A stretch of 64,000 nt of DNA from JANOYJ01 sp963792485 (GTDB lineage Bacteria; Pseudomonadota; Alphaproteobacteria; Rhizobiales; Rhizobiaceae): the NCBI GenBank assembly GCA_963792485.1, contig CAWBWL010000007.1:744001-808000 (forward strand), given 5' to 3'. Shown here one piece after another: positions 1-9,872 of this stretch. Position numbers and translations under genes: made by a program. Below the pieces are notes generated by a model, which had not been told where the DNA came from, did no database searches, and worked only from the letters and a program-made list of their open reading frames with translations. The number at the start of each line of letters is the position of its first letter. Within the stretch, counting starts at the first letter, position 1.

Positions 1-56
1 GGGTTCAAGACTGGTTATTGAACTTCCTCGAATTGGATATCTCAGCGAGTTAAAAT

Positions 57-178
57 CGGTTCGAGAAGTCGTCATGCCGAGGTGCCCGGTGCGGACTTCG
101 AGAACCGGAGCGGAGCGAACTTTGTGTTCGTGAGCACAGGAAGCGGAGAAGGCCGCATTGGGTGCCCGGCAGGGCGAG
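57..178. repeat. Dispersed intergenic repeat, copy C
   Basis: This stretch aligns with about 63619-63712 near the other end of the window. Both copies share the blocks AAGTCGTC, GGTGCGG and GCGAAC, then GTTCGTGAGCAC and GAAGCGGAGAA or its close variant, with only small gaps between them. It lies in non-coding DNA downstream of the dpp operon. Bases 1-192 hold no gene that I can support. I infer a dispersed intergenic repeat family of the kind common in alphaproteobacteria. The family name is not known to me. Confidence 0.55.
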
Positions 179-192
179 CTTATCAACCATTT

Positions 193-1091
193 TCAGCTTC
201 TCCTCAACTTCGGATCCAGCGCATCGCGCAGGCCGTCACCGACCAGATTGATGCAAAGCACCGTGATCAATATCGCCAGCCCCGGCATCATCATGATCCA
301 GGGCGCGGCGGTGATGAACTCGCGCGAGTCTGCCAGCATCGCGCCCCATTCGGGCATGGGCGGCTGCGCTCCAAGGCCGAGGAAGCCGAGTCCCGCCGCT
401 TCGAGCATGCCGTCGGAAATGCCAAGCGCGCCCTGTACGATCAGCGGCGCGGCGCAGTTTGGAAACACCGTGCGCAGCATCAGGCGGAACGGGCGCACGC
501 CCGAGACTTTGGCCGCCGTCACATAATCCTTCGGCAGTTCGGCCAGAGCCGAGGCGCGCACAAGGCGCACATAGCGCGGCAGATAGACAATCGTCACCGC
601 AATGATCGTATTGGTCAGGCTCGGTTCCAGCACCGCCATGATCAGGATCGCCAGCACAAGGCTCGGGATCGAGACGATCAAATCCATGATGCGAATGACA
701 ATCACATCGTAAAGCCCGCCGAACCAGGCAGATGACAGCCCGAGCGCAATGCCCGCCACCATCGACACCGACATCACCGCGACGCCGATGAACAGCGAAA
801 TGCGCGCCCCGTGCATGAGCCTTGAGAGCATGTCGCGGCCAAGCGCATCGGTGCCGAGCAGAAAGCGCGGATCGCCCTTGTCGAACCAGGCCGGCGGCAG
901 TTTGGTGAAGCCGCGATATTGTTCGAGCGGATCGTGCGGCGCGATGAAATTGGCAAAGATCGCGCAGAAAATGATGATCGAGAGCACGATCAGTCCGAAC
1001 ACTGCGCCGCGGTTCTCGCGAAATGCGCGCCAGAAGGTGAGATGAAGGCCCGGGCGGCGCCTGGATGTTTTCCAAAGCCTACATCAGCCAT
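193..1091 (-). CDS. dppC: Peptide/nickel ABC transporter permease, DppC-like (N-terminus frameshifted)
   Basis: Inner-membrane permease subunit of a binding-protein-dependent oligopeptide/dipeptide importer. The intact part starts at a GTG at 1002 and gives 269 residues with several hydrophobic segments and the EAA loop typical of BPD permeases (EAAGLGFLGLG near residue 200). The natural start is probably the ATG at 1091, which overlaps the dppB stop. From there the frame reads MADVGFGKHPGAA and then breaks at about 1030-1050. The other frame continues with FWRAFRENRGAVFG, which is the usual DppC N-terminal pattern. One indel would join the two. It belongs to an operon with dppB and dppA on the same strand. 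Confidence 0.85.
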
Positions 1092-2095
1092 GACGGATCC
1101 TCGGATTGATGAGACCGTAGATGAGATCGATCATCAGGTTGAAAACAATGACCATCATGGCGATCAGCATGATGCCGCCTTGCAGTGCCGGATAATCGCG
1201 GCGGCTGATCGATTCAATCAGCCATTTGCCCACTCCGGGCCACGAAAATATCGTTTCGGTCAGCACCGCGCCCGCCAGCAGCGTTCCCGCCTGCAGGCCG
1301 ATCACGGTGACCACCGGGATCAGCGCATTGCGCAGCGCATGCACGCCAATGACGCGGCGCGTCGACAGGCCCTTGGCCCGCGCGGTGCGCACATAATCCT
1401 CCTCCAGCACTTCCAGCATGGAGGAACGCGTCATGCGCGCAATGACGGCAAGCGGCACGGTGCCGAGCACAATCGTCGGCAGGATGAGATGGCGCACAGC
1501 GTCCCAGAACGCGCCTTTCTGCCCCGAGAGCACCGAGTCGATCAGCGCGAAACCGGTGACCGGCTGGATAGAAATATTTGATCAGATCGACCCGCCCCGA
1601 CACCGGCGTCAGACCGAGCATGTTGGACATCACCAGAATGAGGATCAGCCCCCACCAGAAGATCGGCATGGAATAGCCGGTGAGCGCCAATCCCATTAGC
1701 GACTGGTCATAAATTCCGCCGCGCTTCCACGCCGCAATCACCCCGGCCGGCACGCCGAGGAGGATCGCGAAGATCATGGCGCACAGCGTCAGTTCGAGCG
1801 TTGCCGGAAACAGTTTCAGGAACTCTTCGAGGATCGGCGATTTGGAGACCAGCGAGACGCCGAAATCGCCCTGCAGAATGTTCGACACATAATCGTAAAA
1901 CTGCTTCCACACCGGCTGGTCGAGGCCCATTTCATGGCGCAGTTCCGCGAGGCGCTCCGGCGATATGCCGCGCTCGCCGCGGCGCACTTCGATCGGGTCG
2001 CCCGGCACAAGGCGGACCATCATGAAGGTGATGAACATCAGCGCCACGAATGTCGGGATCGTCAGCGCCAGACGTTTGAGGAGGAAGGTGAACAT
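1084..2095 (-). CDS. dppB: Peptide ABC transporter permease, DppB-like (frameshift near 1565)
   Basis: Second inner-membrane permease of the peptide importer. The N-terminal frame from the ATG at 2095 starts MFTFLLKRLALTIPTF and carries the family signature VRLVPGDPIE plus hydrophobic helices. It breaks after LIKYFYP at about 1561-1572. The second frame resumes with VTGFALIDSVLSGQKGAF and runs to the stop at 1084, including SMLEVLEEDYVRTARAKGL, the cytoplasmic coupling loop of the family. The joined length of about 337 residues suits DppB. The stop overlaps the start of dppC. A slightly longer start at 2143 exists but lacks the family N-terminus. Confidence 0.88.
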
Positions 2096-2146
2096 GCGCG
2101 CCGCCCGCAATAAGAAAGGGCGGAGTTTCCCCCGCCCTCTCAAGCC

Positions 2147-3749
2147 TTATTCGGCGATATCGACGTTCTGGAACTCATGCCCGCCAAGCGGCGAGACCTT
2201 GTAGCCGGTCACCCCTTTTCGGATCGGCTCGAACACGGTCGAATGCGCGACGTTGAGCCAGGGCACCTGCGCGGCGACGATCTTCTGCGCCTCGACATAG
2301 AGCTTGGTGCGCTCGGCCTGATCGGTGAGTTTCGACCGCCTTGTTCGATGCGCTCCTGGAACTTGGCTGTCGCACCATTTGGGGATGTTGTTGGCCGTTC
2401 GGCTTGCCGTCCTTGTCGCAGCCGAGCAGCACTGACAGGAAATTGTCCGGATCGCCATTGTCGCCGGTCCAGCCGAGGAAGCCCAGCTGATGCTCGCCGG
2501 CCTGCAGCCGCTTGCGGTATTCGCCCCATTCATAGGAGACGAGCTTCACATTGATGCCGACCTTGGCAAGATCGGCCTGCACCATTTCGGCCATGCGCTT
2601 GGCGTTCGGATTGTAGGGCCGCTGCACCGGCATCCACCACAAATCAGACTCAAGCGTGGTCACGCCAGCTGCCGCCAGCATCTCCTTGGCCTTGGCCGGA
2701 TCATAGGCAATGTCCACCGTCGCCTCGTCATAGGACCACATGGTCGGCGGGATCGGGTTCTTCGCCTTCTGCCCGGCGCCCTGATAGACTTCCTTCAGGA
2801 TCGAGTCGCGGTCGATGGCCATGGCGATGGCCTGGCGCACTTCCACCTTGTCGAAAGGCGGCTTCTGCGCGTTCATCGCCATATAGCCGATGTTCAGCCC
2901 CGCCTGTTCGAGCACTTCGATATCGGCATTGCCCTTCAGCGCTTCCAGATCCGCCGGGTTCGGCGCGATCATCACCTGGCACTCGTTCGCCTCAAGCTTC
3001 GCCTTGCGCGCCGTTGCGTCCGGGGTGATGGCATAGACCAGATCATCGATCTTCGGCTTGCCCGCCCAGCCCTCAAACGCCTTGAAGCGGATCACCGCGT
3101 CCTTCTGGTAATCGACAAAGGAAAACGCGCCGGTGCCGACCGGTATCTGGTCGAACTGCTCGGGCGTGCCCTTGTCCATCAGGAATTTGGCATATTCGGC
3201 CGAATGGATGGTGGCAAAATCCATGGCAAGGTTCGCAATGATCGGCGCGTTCGGCTTGGTCAGCGTCATCACCACCGTCAGATCATCGCCGCCCTTGGCG
3301 ATGGAGGCGAGAAGGTCCGGCATGCCCATATCGTTGAAATAGTCGTAGGACCCGGCCGAGACCTTCGCATAGGGATGGTCGGCCTTCCACATGCGCTCGA
3401 ACGACCAGATCACATCCTCGGCGTTGAGATCCCGCGTCGGCGTAAACCCGTTGACGCCCGAATGCACCTTGATGCCGGCGCGCAGCTTGAAGGTGATCGT
3501 CTTGCCGTCTTCCGAAACCGTCCAGCTCTCCGCCAGCCCCGGCTCGACTGTCGTGGTGCCCGGCGTAAACTGCACCAGCTTGTTATAAACCGGCCGCGCC
3601 GCGTCAAACGAGGTGCCGGTCGTGTTGATCGAAGGCGTGAAATTTTCCGGCGAGCCTTCCGAGCAATAGACCAGCGTCTTGGCATAAGCGCCCGACGCCA
3701 GAACCGTCACCAAAGCCGTTGCCGCCAGAAGTTTCTGCATTTTTCCCAT
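2147..3749 (-). CDS. dppA: Peptide ABC transporter substrate-binding protein, DppA-like (frameshifts 2325-2405)
   Basis: Periplasmic solute-binding protein of family 5 (SBP_bac_5) that delivers peptides to DppBC. A signal peptide is visible (MGKMQKLLAATALVTVLASG, cleavage after AYA). The mature part begins with KTLVYCSEGSPENFTP, typical of DppA. Residues 60-480 follow the family pattern without a break (EPGLAESW, NAEDVIWSFERM). Between about 2405 and 2325 the reading frame changes at least twice, and the three frames together give GKPNG, then NIPKWCDS, then KFQERIEQGG, then KLTDQAERTKLYVEAQ. The C-terminus ends GGHEFQNVDIAE. It is the first gene of the dpp operon. No dppD/F ATPase genes are seen in the window, so they may lie beyond base 1. 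Confidence 0.9.
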
Positions 3750-3881
3750 GATTTTGCCCTTTTTGTTCCTCGCGCCGGGTATCGCCCCGGCTTGGGCGCC
3801 ATCACATTCCGTTTGTCAGGACTTGGCAAGGGGGAGGCGCGCAAATCTTGATTGAACGGTCAGGAATTATTTCAAATCCCC

Positions 3882-3981
3882 CGCACACCCGTCATCCCCG
3901 GCCACCCTCACAGCCGTCATCCCCGGCCACCCTCACACCCGTCATCCTCGGCCACCCGCACACCCGTCATCCTCGGCCACC
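3882..3981. repeat. Four tandem 25-bp repeats
   Basis: Four back-to-back 25-bp units at 3882-3906, 3907-3931, 3932-3956 and 3957-3981 share the core CACCCGTCATCCTCGGCCAC, with one or two changes each. There are no spacers between units, so this is not a CRISPR array. It lies in the 647-bp gene-free stretch between dppA and the TIR-STAND gene. The CGTCATCC/CGGG motif is a frequent component of intergenic repeats in alphaproteobacteria. Confidence 0.85.
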
Positions 3982-4274
3982 GGGCCGGGGATCCAGCCCG
4001 CGCCAAGTTTGCGAGTGCAGCGCCGGGGCCAAGCATCGCCTTCCACGCGGCACAGTCCTGACCGTTGTGCCGGCTGGATCCCCGGGCCGGAGCCCGAGGA
4101 TGACGAAGTGCGCGCAACGAACGCCCGGAGCGCAAGCGCAGGGCCGGGCGCGGGCTCCATCTCCCCCTCTCGTGGGGGAGAAAGCGATTTCAAAGGCTTA
4201 GCTGGAGCGCAGCGCAAGCTAAACTTTAGAAATCGCAAGAGAGGGGGGATCGCGGAGTGCGGGGGGGGGGGGGG
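3982..4274. repeat. Palindromic repeat cluster and 14-G tract
   Basis: Three inverted repeats follow the tandem array. GGGCCGGGGATCCAGCC (3982) faces GGCTGGATCCCCGGGCC (near 4071). CTCCCCC faces GGGGGAG (4161-4180). An imperfect pair of about 20 bp starts GCGATTTC at 4184 and ends GAAATCGC at 4236. They end in an uninterrupted run of 14 G at 4261-4274. The whole of 3750-4396 otherwise shows no convincing gene. I read it as a REP/BIME-like intergenic repeat cluster. The G run is also a likely place for length errors. Confidence 0.7.
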
Positions 4275-4396
4275 AGAACTTGGAAAACGAGTTCCAACAC
4301 TAATTTTTGTTGCGTCCGCTACCCTTGCGCGTGATCGCCAGATACCCTAACGTCACATTCCAAATACCCCGACTACCAATCTTTATGGGGACCTGA

Positions 4397-7300
4397 ATGG
4401 GCAAGTCCGCCAGACCCGCAATCAATGGCAAGACTCCTTGCTTATTCCTAAGTCATTCTGGCGCTGACACTGAAGGCGCGAGGGAACTGAAGCGGCGGAT
4501 TCTCGCAAGTCCTGCCGCTCGTGATGCGGGCCTCACGGTGTGGTTTGACAAAGATGACCTTAAGGCTGGCCTCGAATGGCAGAGCCAGCTCGAGCAGGCT
4601 CTTCTTCACCAAGCTACCGCATTTGCAGTTTACATCGGCTCGAAAGGAGCGGTGAATTGGGTTGAGCGCGAAGTGCGTCTTGGTCTTTCCCGGGCAACGT
4701 CCAATAAAGCCTTCAAATTCATTCCCGTTTTAGCAGCGGATTCCGGCGGGGCGGCATCATTGCCTCCCTTTGCTGCCCAGCATCACGGCGTGCGTGACCC
4801 ATTAAATGACGAGAACCAACTGTCGGCGCTCGTAGAGGCGGCGCTCGGTAACGATGGCCAACAGAAACCTGTGCTGGTTGAGGAGCCGTTCGTCGGATTG
4901 AGGGCGATGACAGAGGCGGAGTCTGACCGCTTCTTCGGCCGTGAAGTTGAGCTGGATGAACTTGTCGGGCTGATGAAGCGGCACCGGCTCGTGGCTATTG
5001 TGGCAGAGAGCGGGTCAGGCAAGTCTTCACTTGCTAGGGCCGGACTTATCCCAAAATTCCGAGGCGGCGCACTGGAGGAAATCGGTGGCCGCGAGCCCGA
5101 TCAGCGCATTCGCCATGTTGTTTCCATGCGCCCCGGCGCGAAACCACTCGATGGTCTGCGGGATGGAATCGATGGAGCCGCTCGATCTCTTGGTCGCAAC
5201 GATACGGAACGGGCCGCGCTGCGCTTGCGGGTTGATACCGAAAACTCTTATGAAACTGGTCACGCGTTGCGTTGTGACTTGCCAAAAGAACAAACGCAGA
5301 CCTTGTTGCTCGTCGATCAATTTGAAGAGTTGCTCACGCAGACGCCCCAAGTCGACCGTGAGCAGTTCATTCAGCTTCTGCTCGGATTGGTAAACCACGG
5401 AGTGCATGTTCTCGCCACGATCCGGGCCGACTATTTCAATCTCTGCAAGGCCCATGCCTCGCTCTGGTCTGTCCTGTCTGGGGACCAGCAAAGCGCGGTG
5501 TTCCGGTTGCGCGGCATCAGCGAAGAAGGCATGGAGGATGCCGTACGCCGCCCGCTTAAGATGGCGGGATTTCAAGATCTGATGGAACAGGACAAACTGC
5601 TGGCCCGCTTCAAGCGGGACATGATGAAGCGTCCGGGGGATCTGGCGCTCATCCAAATGGCGCTTTACGCCACTTGGCAGCGTCACAAGCGCGACAATGC
5701 TGACTTGGATGACGCCTACGATTCTGTCGGCGGTATTGCGGGCGCGCTCGCAAACGAGGCCGACTCAGTGCGTGTCCAGAAGCTGAATGAGAGCGAGCGG
5801 AAGCTGTTGATTCCGCTCTTTGTCCGGCTTGTGCGGTTTGGCGAAACCGGCGGTGTTACACGCCGCGTTGCACGACTTGACGAGTTAGACGAAACCCGCG
5901 TCGATTTGGCTCGCAAACTCGCAACAGATGAATGCTCGCGCTTGCTGCAGACTGGCGCGGAAACAGTGGAGGTATCGCATGAGGCCCTGATCAGCCAATG
6001 GGCATGGCTCCAAAACGAGATGGGCAGTAAGGAAACCGCAACGTCAATTCGGCGGCTCGGAAGTTTGAGCGACGCAGCAATGACTTGGCACGCAGCGCCC
6101 AATAACCAAAAGGCAAGCAGCCTCCCGAATTCAGCGGACCATCAGCGCTTTCAAGAAGTTGCGGCACAGCATCCGGACTGGCTTTCAGATATTGAGACAC
6201 AGTTTGTTGGCGCCAGCAGGACGTCGTTGAAGAAGATCGAGACCCGCCGCAGATTGCTGCTGGCTGGATCAATGGCGGCGGCATTGGCCTTTGGAATTCT
6301 CTCCGCCGTAAGTCTGCGGTCCTATCTGAATGCAAAAGAAGCCACAGAGATCGCCGAACGGAAGACAAAAGAAGTGGAAACGGAAAAGAAGAATGCCGTT
6401 GCGCAAGCCAAAATAGCTGACGAGCGGTCCAAGGAGGCCGAGCGCGAAAGAGCAAATGCACTGAAAGAGCGAGCCGCTGCCGAAGAGCAAAGAGAATTTG
6501 CCGAAGGCGCAAAGGAAATAGCCATAGAACAGACAAAATTCGCTCAGCAGATGTCCAATGTGGCAGATATAGAGAGGGTGAACGCAGAAAAGGAGCGCGT
6601 GACTGCGGAAAGGCAGCGTGAAGCCGCCGAGGAAAGCAAGAAAATCGCAGAAGAACAGGCAAAAATTGCGAACCAAGAATCGCGAGAAGCGGAAATTCAA
6701 AGGGTCACCGCCCAAAGGGAAAAGGCCACGGCCGAAGAACAGCGCAGATTGGCGGAGGCTAGCAAGAAGGTCGCAGAAGAACAGACGAAGTTGGTAAGGC
6801 AGCAGGCCGCTAGACAATCCGCTGTCGTCGCTCAATCCCTGACAGAAAACGGTGATGTGGATGCCGCGATACTTTTGCTTTTAGAAGGAGCTAAGTCGTT
6901 CGCGGAAGACAATTTGCCGTCCACAATGCAAATTTCGTTACATAGCGCACTTGAGCAGGCTAAGAGGCAGACAGTTATTGAAACAGGAAAAGATTCAATA
7001 TATAGCAATATAGATAATACTGTCTTCTCCCTATCTAAGAATGATTGGTCAATATATAAAATTGGCAAAGAAGAGAAACTAATTCAACTATTTCCAGGCA
7101 TCGACAATCCGGAGAAGCCAGTATATTTTGCGTTTATTGAGTTTGATAGTTTATTTATTATAGTTTCGGAGCAAGGGAATATTTTTTCATTGAATATGTC
7201 GAGTAATATTATTACCAAACTGGGTAAGATGAATTTCTCTTCAAACAGTAAATCTAAAACTTCATTTACAAAAAATGGAAATATTATACACGCTGTTTTT

Positions 7301-8821
7301 TCCGATAAGAATTCTGAACCCAGTTTTGTTAATTTGAGCGTATTTGATCTAAATACAAATTCATTCTCAGAAGCGAAATTGGATAGTTATTATAATTTAA
7401 ACATTGTGGAATCTACTAACGATAAGCACTATTTACTTCGTTCAAGCTACGAAGAATTCACGCTATCTAATTTTTATGTTGATAAAGATAATACAATTCG
7501 CTTCGAGGAAAATAAATACAATTTCAAGGAGTATAGTAAACTACCTTCCCTTTGTGATCATGTCAAGAATCCATCAAAAAAATTCCAATCTGAGATTGCT
7601 AAGATTTACACGAGCGCTACCACTGCAGACTTTCAATGCTTGGGATTTGGCGAACAGGTGGCGCTCATTTACAAGCAAGCAGGATCAGGGGGATGGTATC
7701 AGCAGGTTGCGATGCTCGATCTTGAGGGTAACTTCTCAACTGATGCCCCCGGTGAAGAAGGAAGTGCAGGCTTTTCGAGGCTTGATGTCCCAGCGAAGAT
7801 TTTTACCCTGGTTTCGTCGTCTTCCGAACGAAGTTCGATCGCAGTCGCAGTCAAGCGCGACGTTTATGTTGCAGGCGATGATTTCCGTGTCAGCTACAGA
7901 TTTCGCGACGCACCCGCCTCTTTGAGCTTTTTGGATGAGACTCGGCTCGTAGTACAGGAGACCGAACGCGGACGAATGACTGTAACCAGTCTTCTAAAGG
8001 AGAACCTTCGGGAATCGTTGATATCAGAACTCAATTCTAAGGAAGTGCCAGCGCTGCAAAACCTGGGTAGTTGCGGCTTCGGTCAGGGCTTGCGCGCTGA
8101 TACAGACGGTGTCGCTCCCCCGGTTGAGTTGAAGCCTGGACTGACAGTGGCGTTTAATGACGATGACGGCGAAAAATCGTTAAACTTCTCAGTTCATGTC
8201 GGCCAGTCTAAGGACCTTTTTGAGGTAAAATTTGACGAGAGTTACGTTTGTCATGAATTTTCAATTGACCGAAGCGAAATGGTGGTAGCGACTGATACAG
8301 AGTTGATTTTGTACGACGTAGAGAAGGTTATAAGAGAAAAATCGTTGGAAAATTCGGCGGCTGAACGAATTTTGTCACAAGTAAATTCTGTCTTTTTTGA
8401 TTTCGATGGAGGACTAATTGCTACTAAAGATCAAATGATTTTTAAGTTGCAAAAAAATAGCCAAGGTATTTATACTGAGATTGCTTTGTATAAAGGTTTG
8501 GAGGACATTGTGTTTGCTGAACCAGATAAAACTGGGTTATATTTCCTTGTCGCGGAGAATTTGGGGACGAGTTATTCCAATTTTTATGTATTATCTCGTA
8601 AGTCTGGCATGGAATATCTGAACCTTGGGGAATATTACAAGTGGTATTATGCTGGATTTCTTACTGACGGCTCTATTTTGACAAATAATTCAATTCAGAA
8701 GGAAGTTATCAGGATTCCGGGAGTCTCTGAACTTTTGTCTGAAGCCAGGAGTGAGTTATCCTCGCATTGCACTCCAAGGGATCCTAGAGATCTAAGGTCT
8801 TCGCCGTGTTGGCCAAACTAG
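4397..8821 (+). CDS. TIR-nSTAND1 NTPase with coiled coil and C-terminal sensor region, candidate antiphage protein
   Basis: A 1474-residue protein of a type known from bacterial immunity. Residues about 13-150 form a TIR domain (CLFLSHSGAD strand; candidate catalytic Glu at 90 or 92 in NWVEREV), a fold that often cleaves NAD+. From about 165 comes an nSTAND1-type P-loop NTPase: FFGREVELDEL, Walker A ESGSGKSS (204-211) and Walker B LLLVDQFEEL (303-312). One hydrophobic segment lies near 618-640, followed by about 170 residues of heptad-like ERERANA/AAEEQRE coiled coil. The remaining 620 residues look beta-rich and may be a degenerate propeller that senses the trigger. They are much more AT-rich than the first half. 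The end (TPRDPRDL then SPCWPN) recalls the tail of STAND-WD40 proteins. The start is preceded by GGGGAC. Domain calls are firm, the defence role is inferred. Confidence 0.85.
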   Translation: MGKSARPAINGKTPCLFLSHSGADTEGARELKRRILASPAARDAGLTVWFDKDDLKAGLEWQSQLEQALLHQATAFAVYIGSKGAVNWVEREVRLGLSRATSNKAFKFIPVLAADSGGAASLPPFAAQHHGVRDPLNDENQLSALVEAALGNDGQQKPVLVEEPFVGLRAMTEAESDRFFGREVELDELVGLMKRHRLVAIVAESGSGKSSLARAGLIPKFRGGALEEIGGREPDQRIRHVVSMRPGAKPLDGLRDGIDGAARSLGRNDTERAALRLRVDTENSYETGHALRCDLPKEQTQTLLLVDQFEELLTQTPQVDREQFIQLLLGLVNHGVHVLATIRADYFNLCKAHASLWSVLSGDQQSAVFRLRGISEEGMEDAVRRPLKMAGFQDLMEQDKLLARFKRDMMKRPGDLALIQMALYATWQRHKRDNADLDDAYDSVGGIAGALANEADSVRVQKLNESERKLLIPLFVRLVRFGETGGVTRRVARLDELDETRVDLARKLATDECSRLLQTGAETVEVSHEALISQWAWLQNEMGSKETATSIRRLGSLSDAAMTWHAAPNNQKASSLPNSADHQRFQEVAAQHPDWLSDIETQFVGASRTSLKKIETRRRLLLAGSMAAALAFGILSAVSLRSYLNAKEATEIAERKTKEVETEKKNAVAQAKIADERSKEAERERANALKERAAAEEQREFAEGAKEIAIEQTKFAQQMSNVADIERVNAEKERVTAERQREAAEESKKIAEEQAKIANQESREAEIQRVTAQREKATAEEQRRLAEASKKVAEEQTKLVRQQAARQSAVVAQSLTENGDVDAAILLLLEGAKSFAEDNLPSTMQISLHSALEQAKRQTVIETGKDSIYSNIDNTVFSLSKNDWSIYKIGKEEKLIQLFPGIDNPEKPVYFAFIEFDSLFIIVSEQGNIFSLNMSSNIITKLGKMNFSSNSKSKTSFTKNGNIIHAVFSDKNSEPSFVNLSVFDLNTNSFSEAKLDSYYNLNIVESTNDKHYLLRSSYEEFTLSNFYVDKDNTIRFEENKYNFKEYSKLPSLCDHVKNPSKKFQSEIAKIYTSATTADFQCLGFGEQVALIYKQAGSGGWYQQVAMLDLEGNFSTDAPGEEGSAGFSRLDVPAKIFTLVSSSSERSSIAVAVKRDVYVAGDDFRVSYRFRDAPASLSFLDETRLVVQETERGRMTVTSLLKENLRESLISELNSKEVPALQNLGSCGFGQGLRADTDGVAPPVELKPGLTVAFNDDDGEKSLNFSVHVGQSKDLFEVKFDESYVCHEFSIDRSEMVVATDTELILYDVEKVIREKSLENSAAERILSQVNSVFFDFDGGLIATKDQMIFKLQKNSQGIYTEIALYKGLEDIVFAEPDKTGLYFLVAENLGTSYSNFYVLSRKSGMEYLNLGEYYKWYYAGFLTDGSILTNNSIQKEVIRIPGVSELLSEARSELSSHCTPRDPRDLRSSPCWPN

Positions 8822-8960
8822 CTAATTGGCGTTTTCTCACTGCTGCTGCGAGCCCAGTTTGGCAACGGGTGAGGTCCTACTAGCACAATCGCCGTTCTCC
8901 TAATTCGAGGCCTTGCGCGGACGGCGGAGCAATTTTTGATCGCAACATAGAGGATCGACT

Positions 8961-9807
8961 ATGAACCCATTGTCTTATCTCGCTGATCGGCAAGCCGTGT
9001 GGTCGGTGACCGCAAATCATTTGAAGACAACTCTCGGGCGCGCAAGAAGGACTTCTTTTGTTTTGTCGATAGGTGGAGCTTTGGCGGCGGCATTTGCAAC
9101 CGCGCCGTTTGTTGGCGAAGCGCGGCTGCCTTTGACGGTCGCTGGCGCGGTCTCCTTGGCCGTCGCAGCGTTTCTCACACAGAGATTCTTGACGGCCGAA
9201 GTAGTGCTCGCCACGTCAGGGCCCGTTCAGCGTCGGAGGCACTCAAGCGGCAGGGTTATCTTTTCGCTACTTCAAGCGACCCATACAGCGCGAAGGAGAC
9301 GCGAGAGAAGGCCCTGTCTGACCAGTTGACAAAAATCGAAGCGGGAGTCTCCGACCTCTTGCTGTTAGAGCGGTGCTGCCGATGCACCTGGCAGCTGCCC
9401 GCGCGCAGATATGAGTTTGCAAGAGTATGTCGCGAAACGCATTGATGCGCAGGTGCAATACTATCGCCAACACGCGGAGAAAATGGCCAAGGCCTCGCGC
9501 GGGCTTCATTTGACTGAGTGGCTTTTGGCGCTTGCGGCGGCCATTCTAACAGCTGTCGCCGGATTAAAGACGTACAGCTATTTCGATTTTGCTTCCATCA
9601 CAGGAGTGCTCACCACCTTTGGCGGCGCAGTGCTTGCCCATCTGCAAATTTCGCGAATTGACGACACGGTCAGCTCGTTTCGAGCGACGGCCAACAGGCT
9701 TGAGCATGCCAGGTACGCTGGGGAACCTCAGCACGCTCGTCCAAACTTGCGAAGACATTATTGCCGATGAGACAGGAAGTTGGTCGGCTATGTGGTCGAA
9801 GAAGTGA
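8961..9807 (+). CDS. Tandem SLATT/DUF4231-type membrane protein (frameshifts near 9215, 9360 and 9710)
   Basis: Downstream of the TIR-STAND gene, 139 bp away on the same strand. Joining four frame segments gives about 280 residues with two similar halves. The first half starts NPLSYLADRQAVW, then has two hydrophobic segments (TSFVLSIGGALAAAF; TVAGAVSLAVAAFL) and ARSASEALKRQGYLF. The second half starts SLQEYVAKRIDAQVQYYRQH, again with two hydrophobic segments (EWLLALAAAILTAVAGL; ITGVLTTFGGAVLAHL), and then CEDIIADETGSWSAM. This layout matches SLATT (DUF4231) domains, two-helix membrane effectors tied to nucleotide-sensing defence systems. Tandem SLATT is my reading. It may act as a pore-forming partner of the TIR-STAND protein. 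The breaks could be sequencing errors or real decay. Confidence 0.65.
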
Positions 9808-9872
9808 GTGTGAATTTTCACGGTTTCGGCATTTTGCCACCACTCTTTAGCATGTGACCATCCCCCCACCCC

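Noticed and set aside
2490..3851. 453-codon open frame opposite dppA
   Set aside because: Antisense shadow of dppA with low-complexity His/Arg-rich translation.
3882..3981. Regular 25-bp repeats that might suggest CRISPR
   Set aside because: Units abut directly with no spacers, and no cas genes are present.
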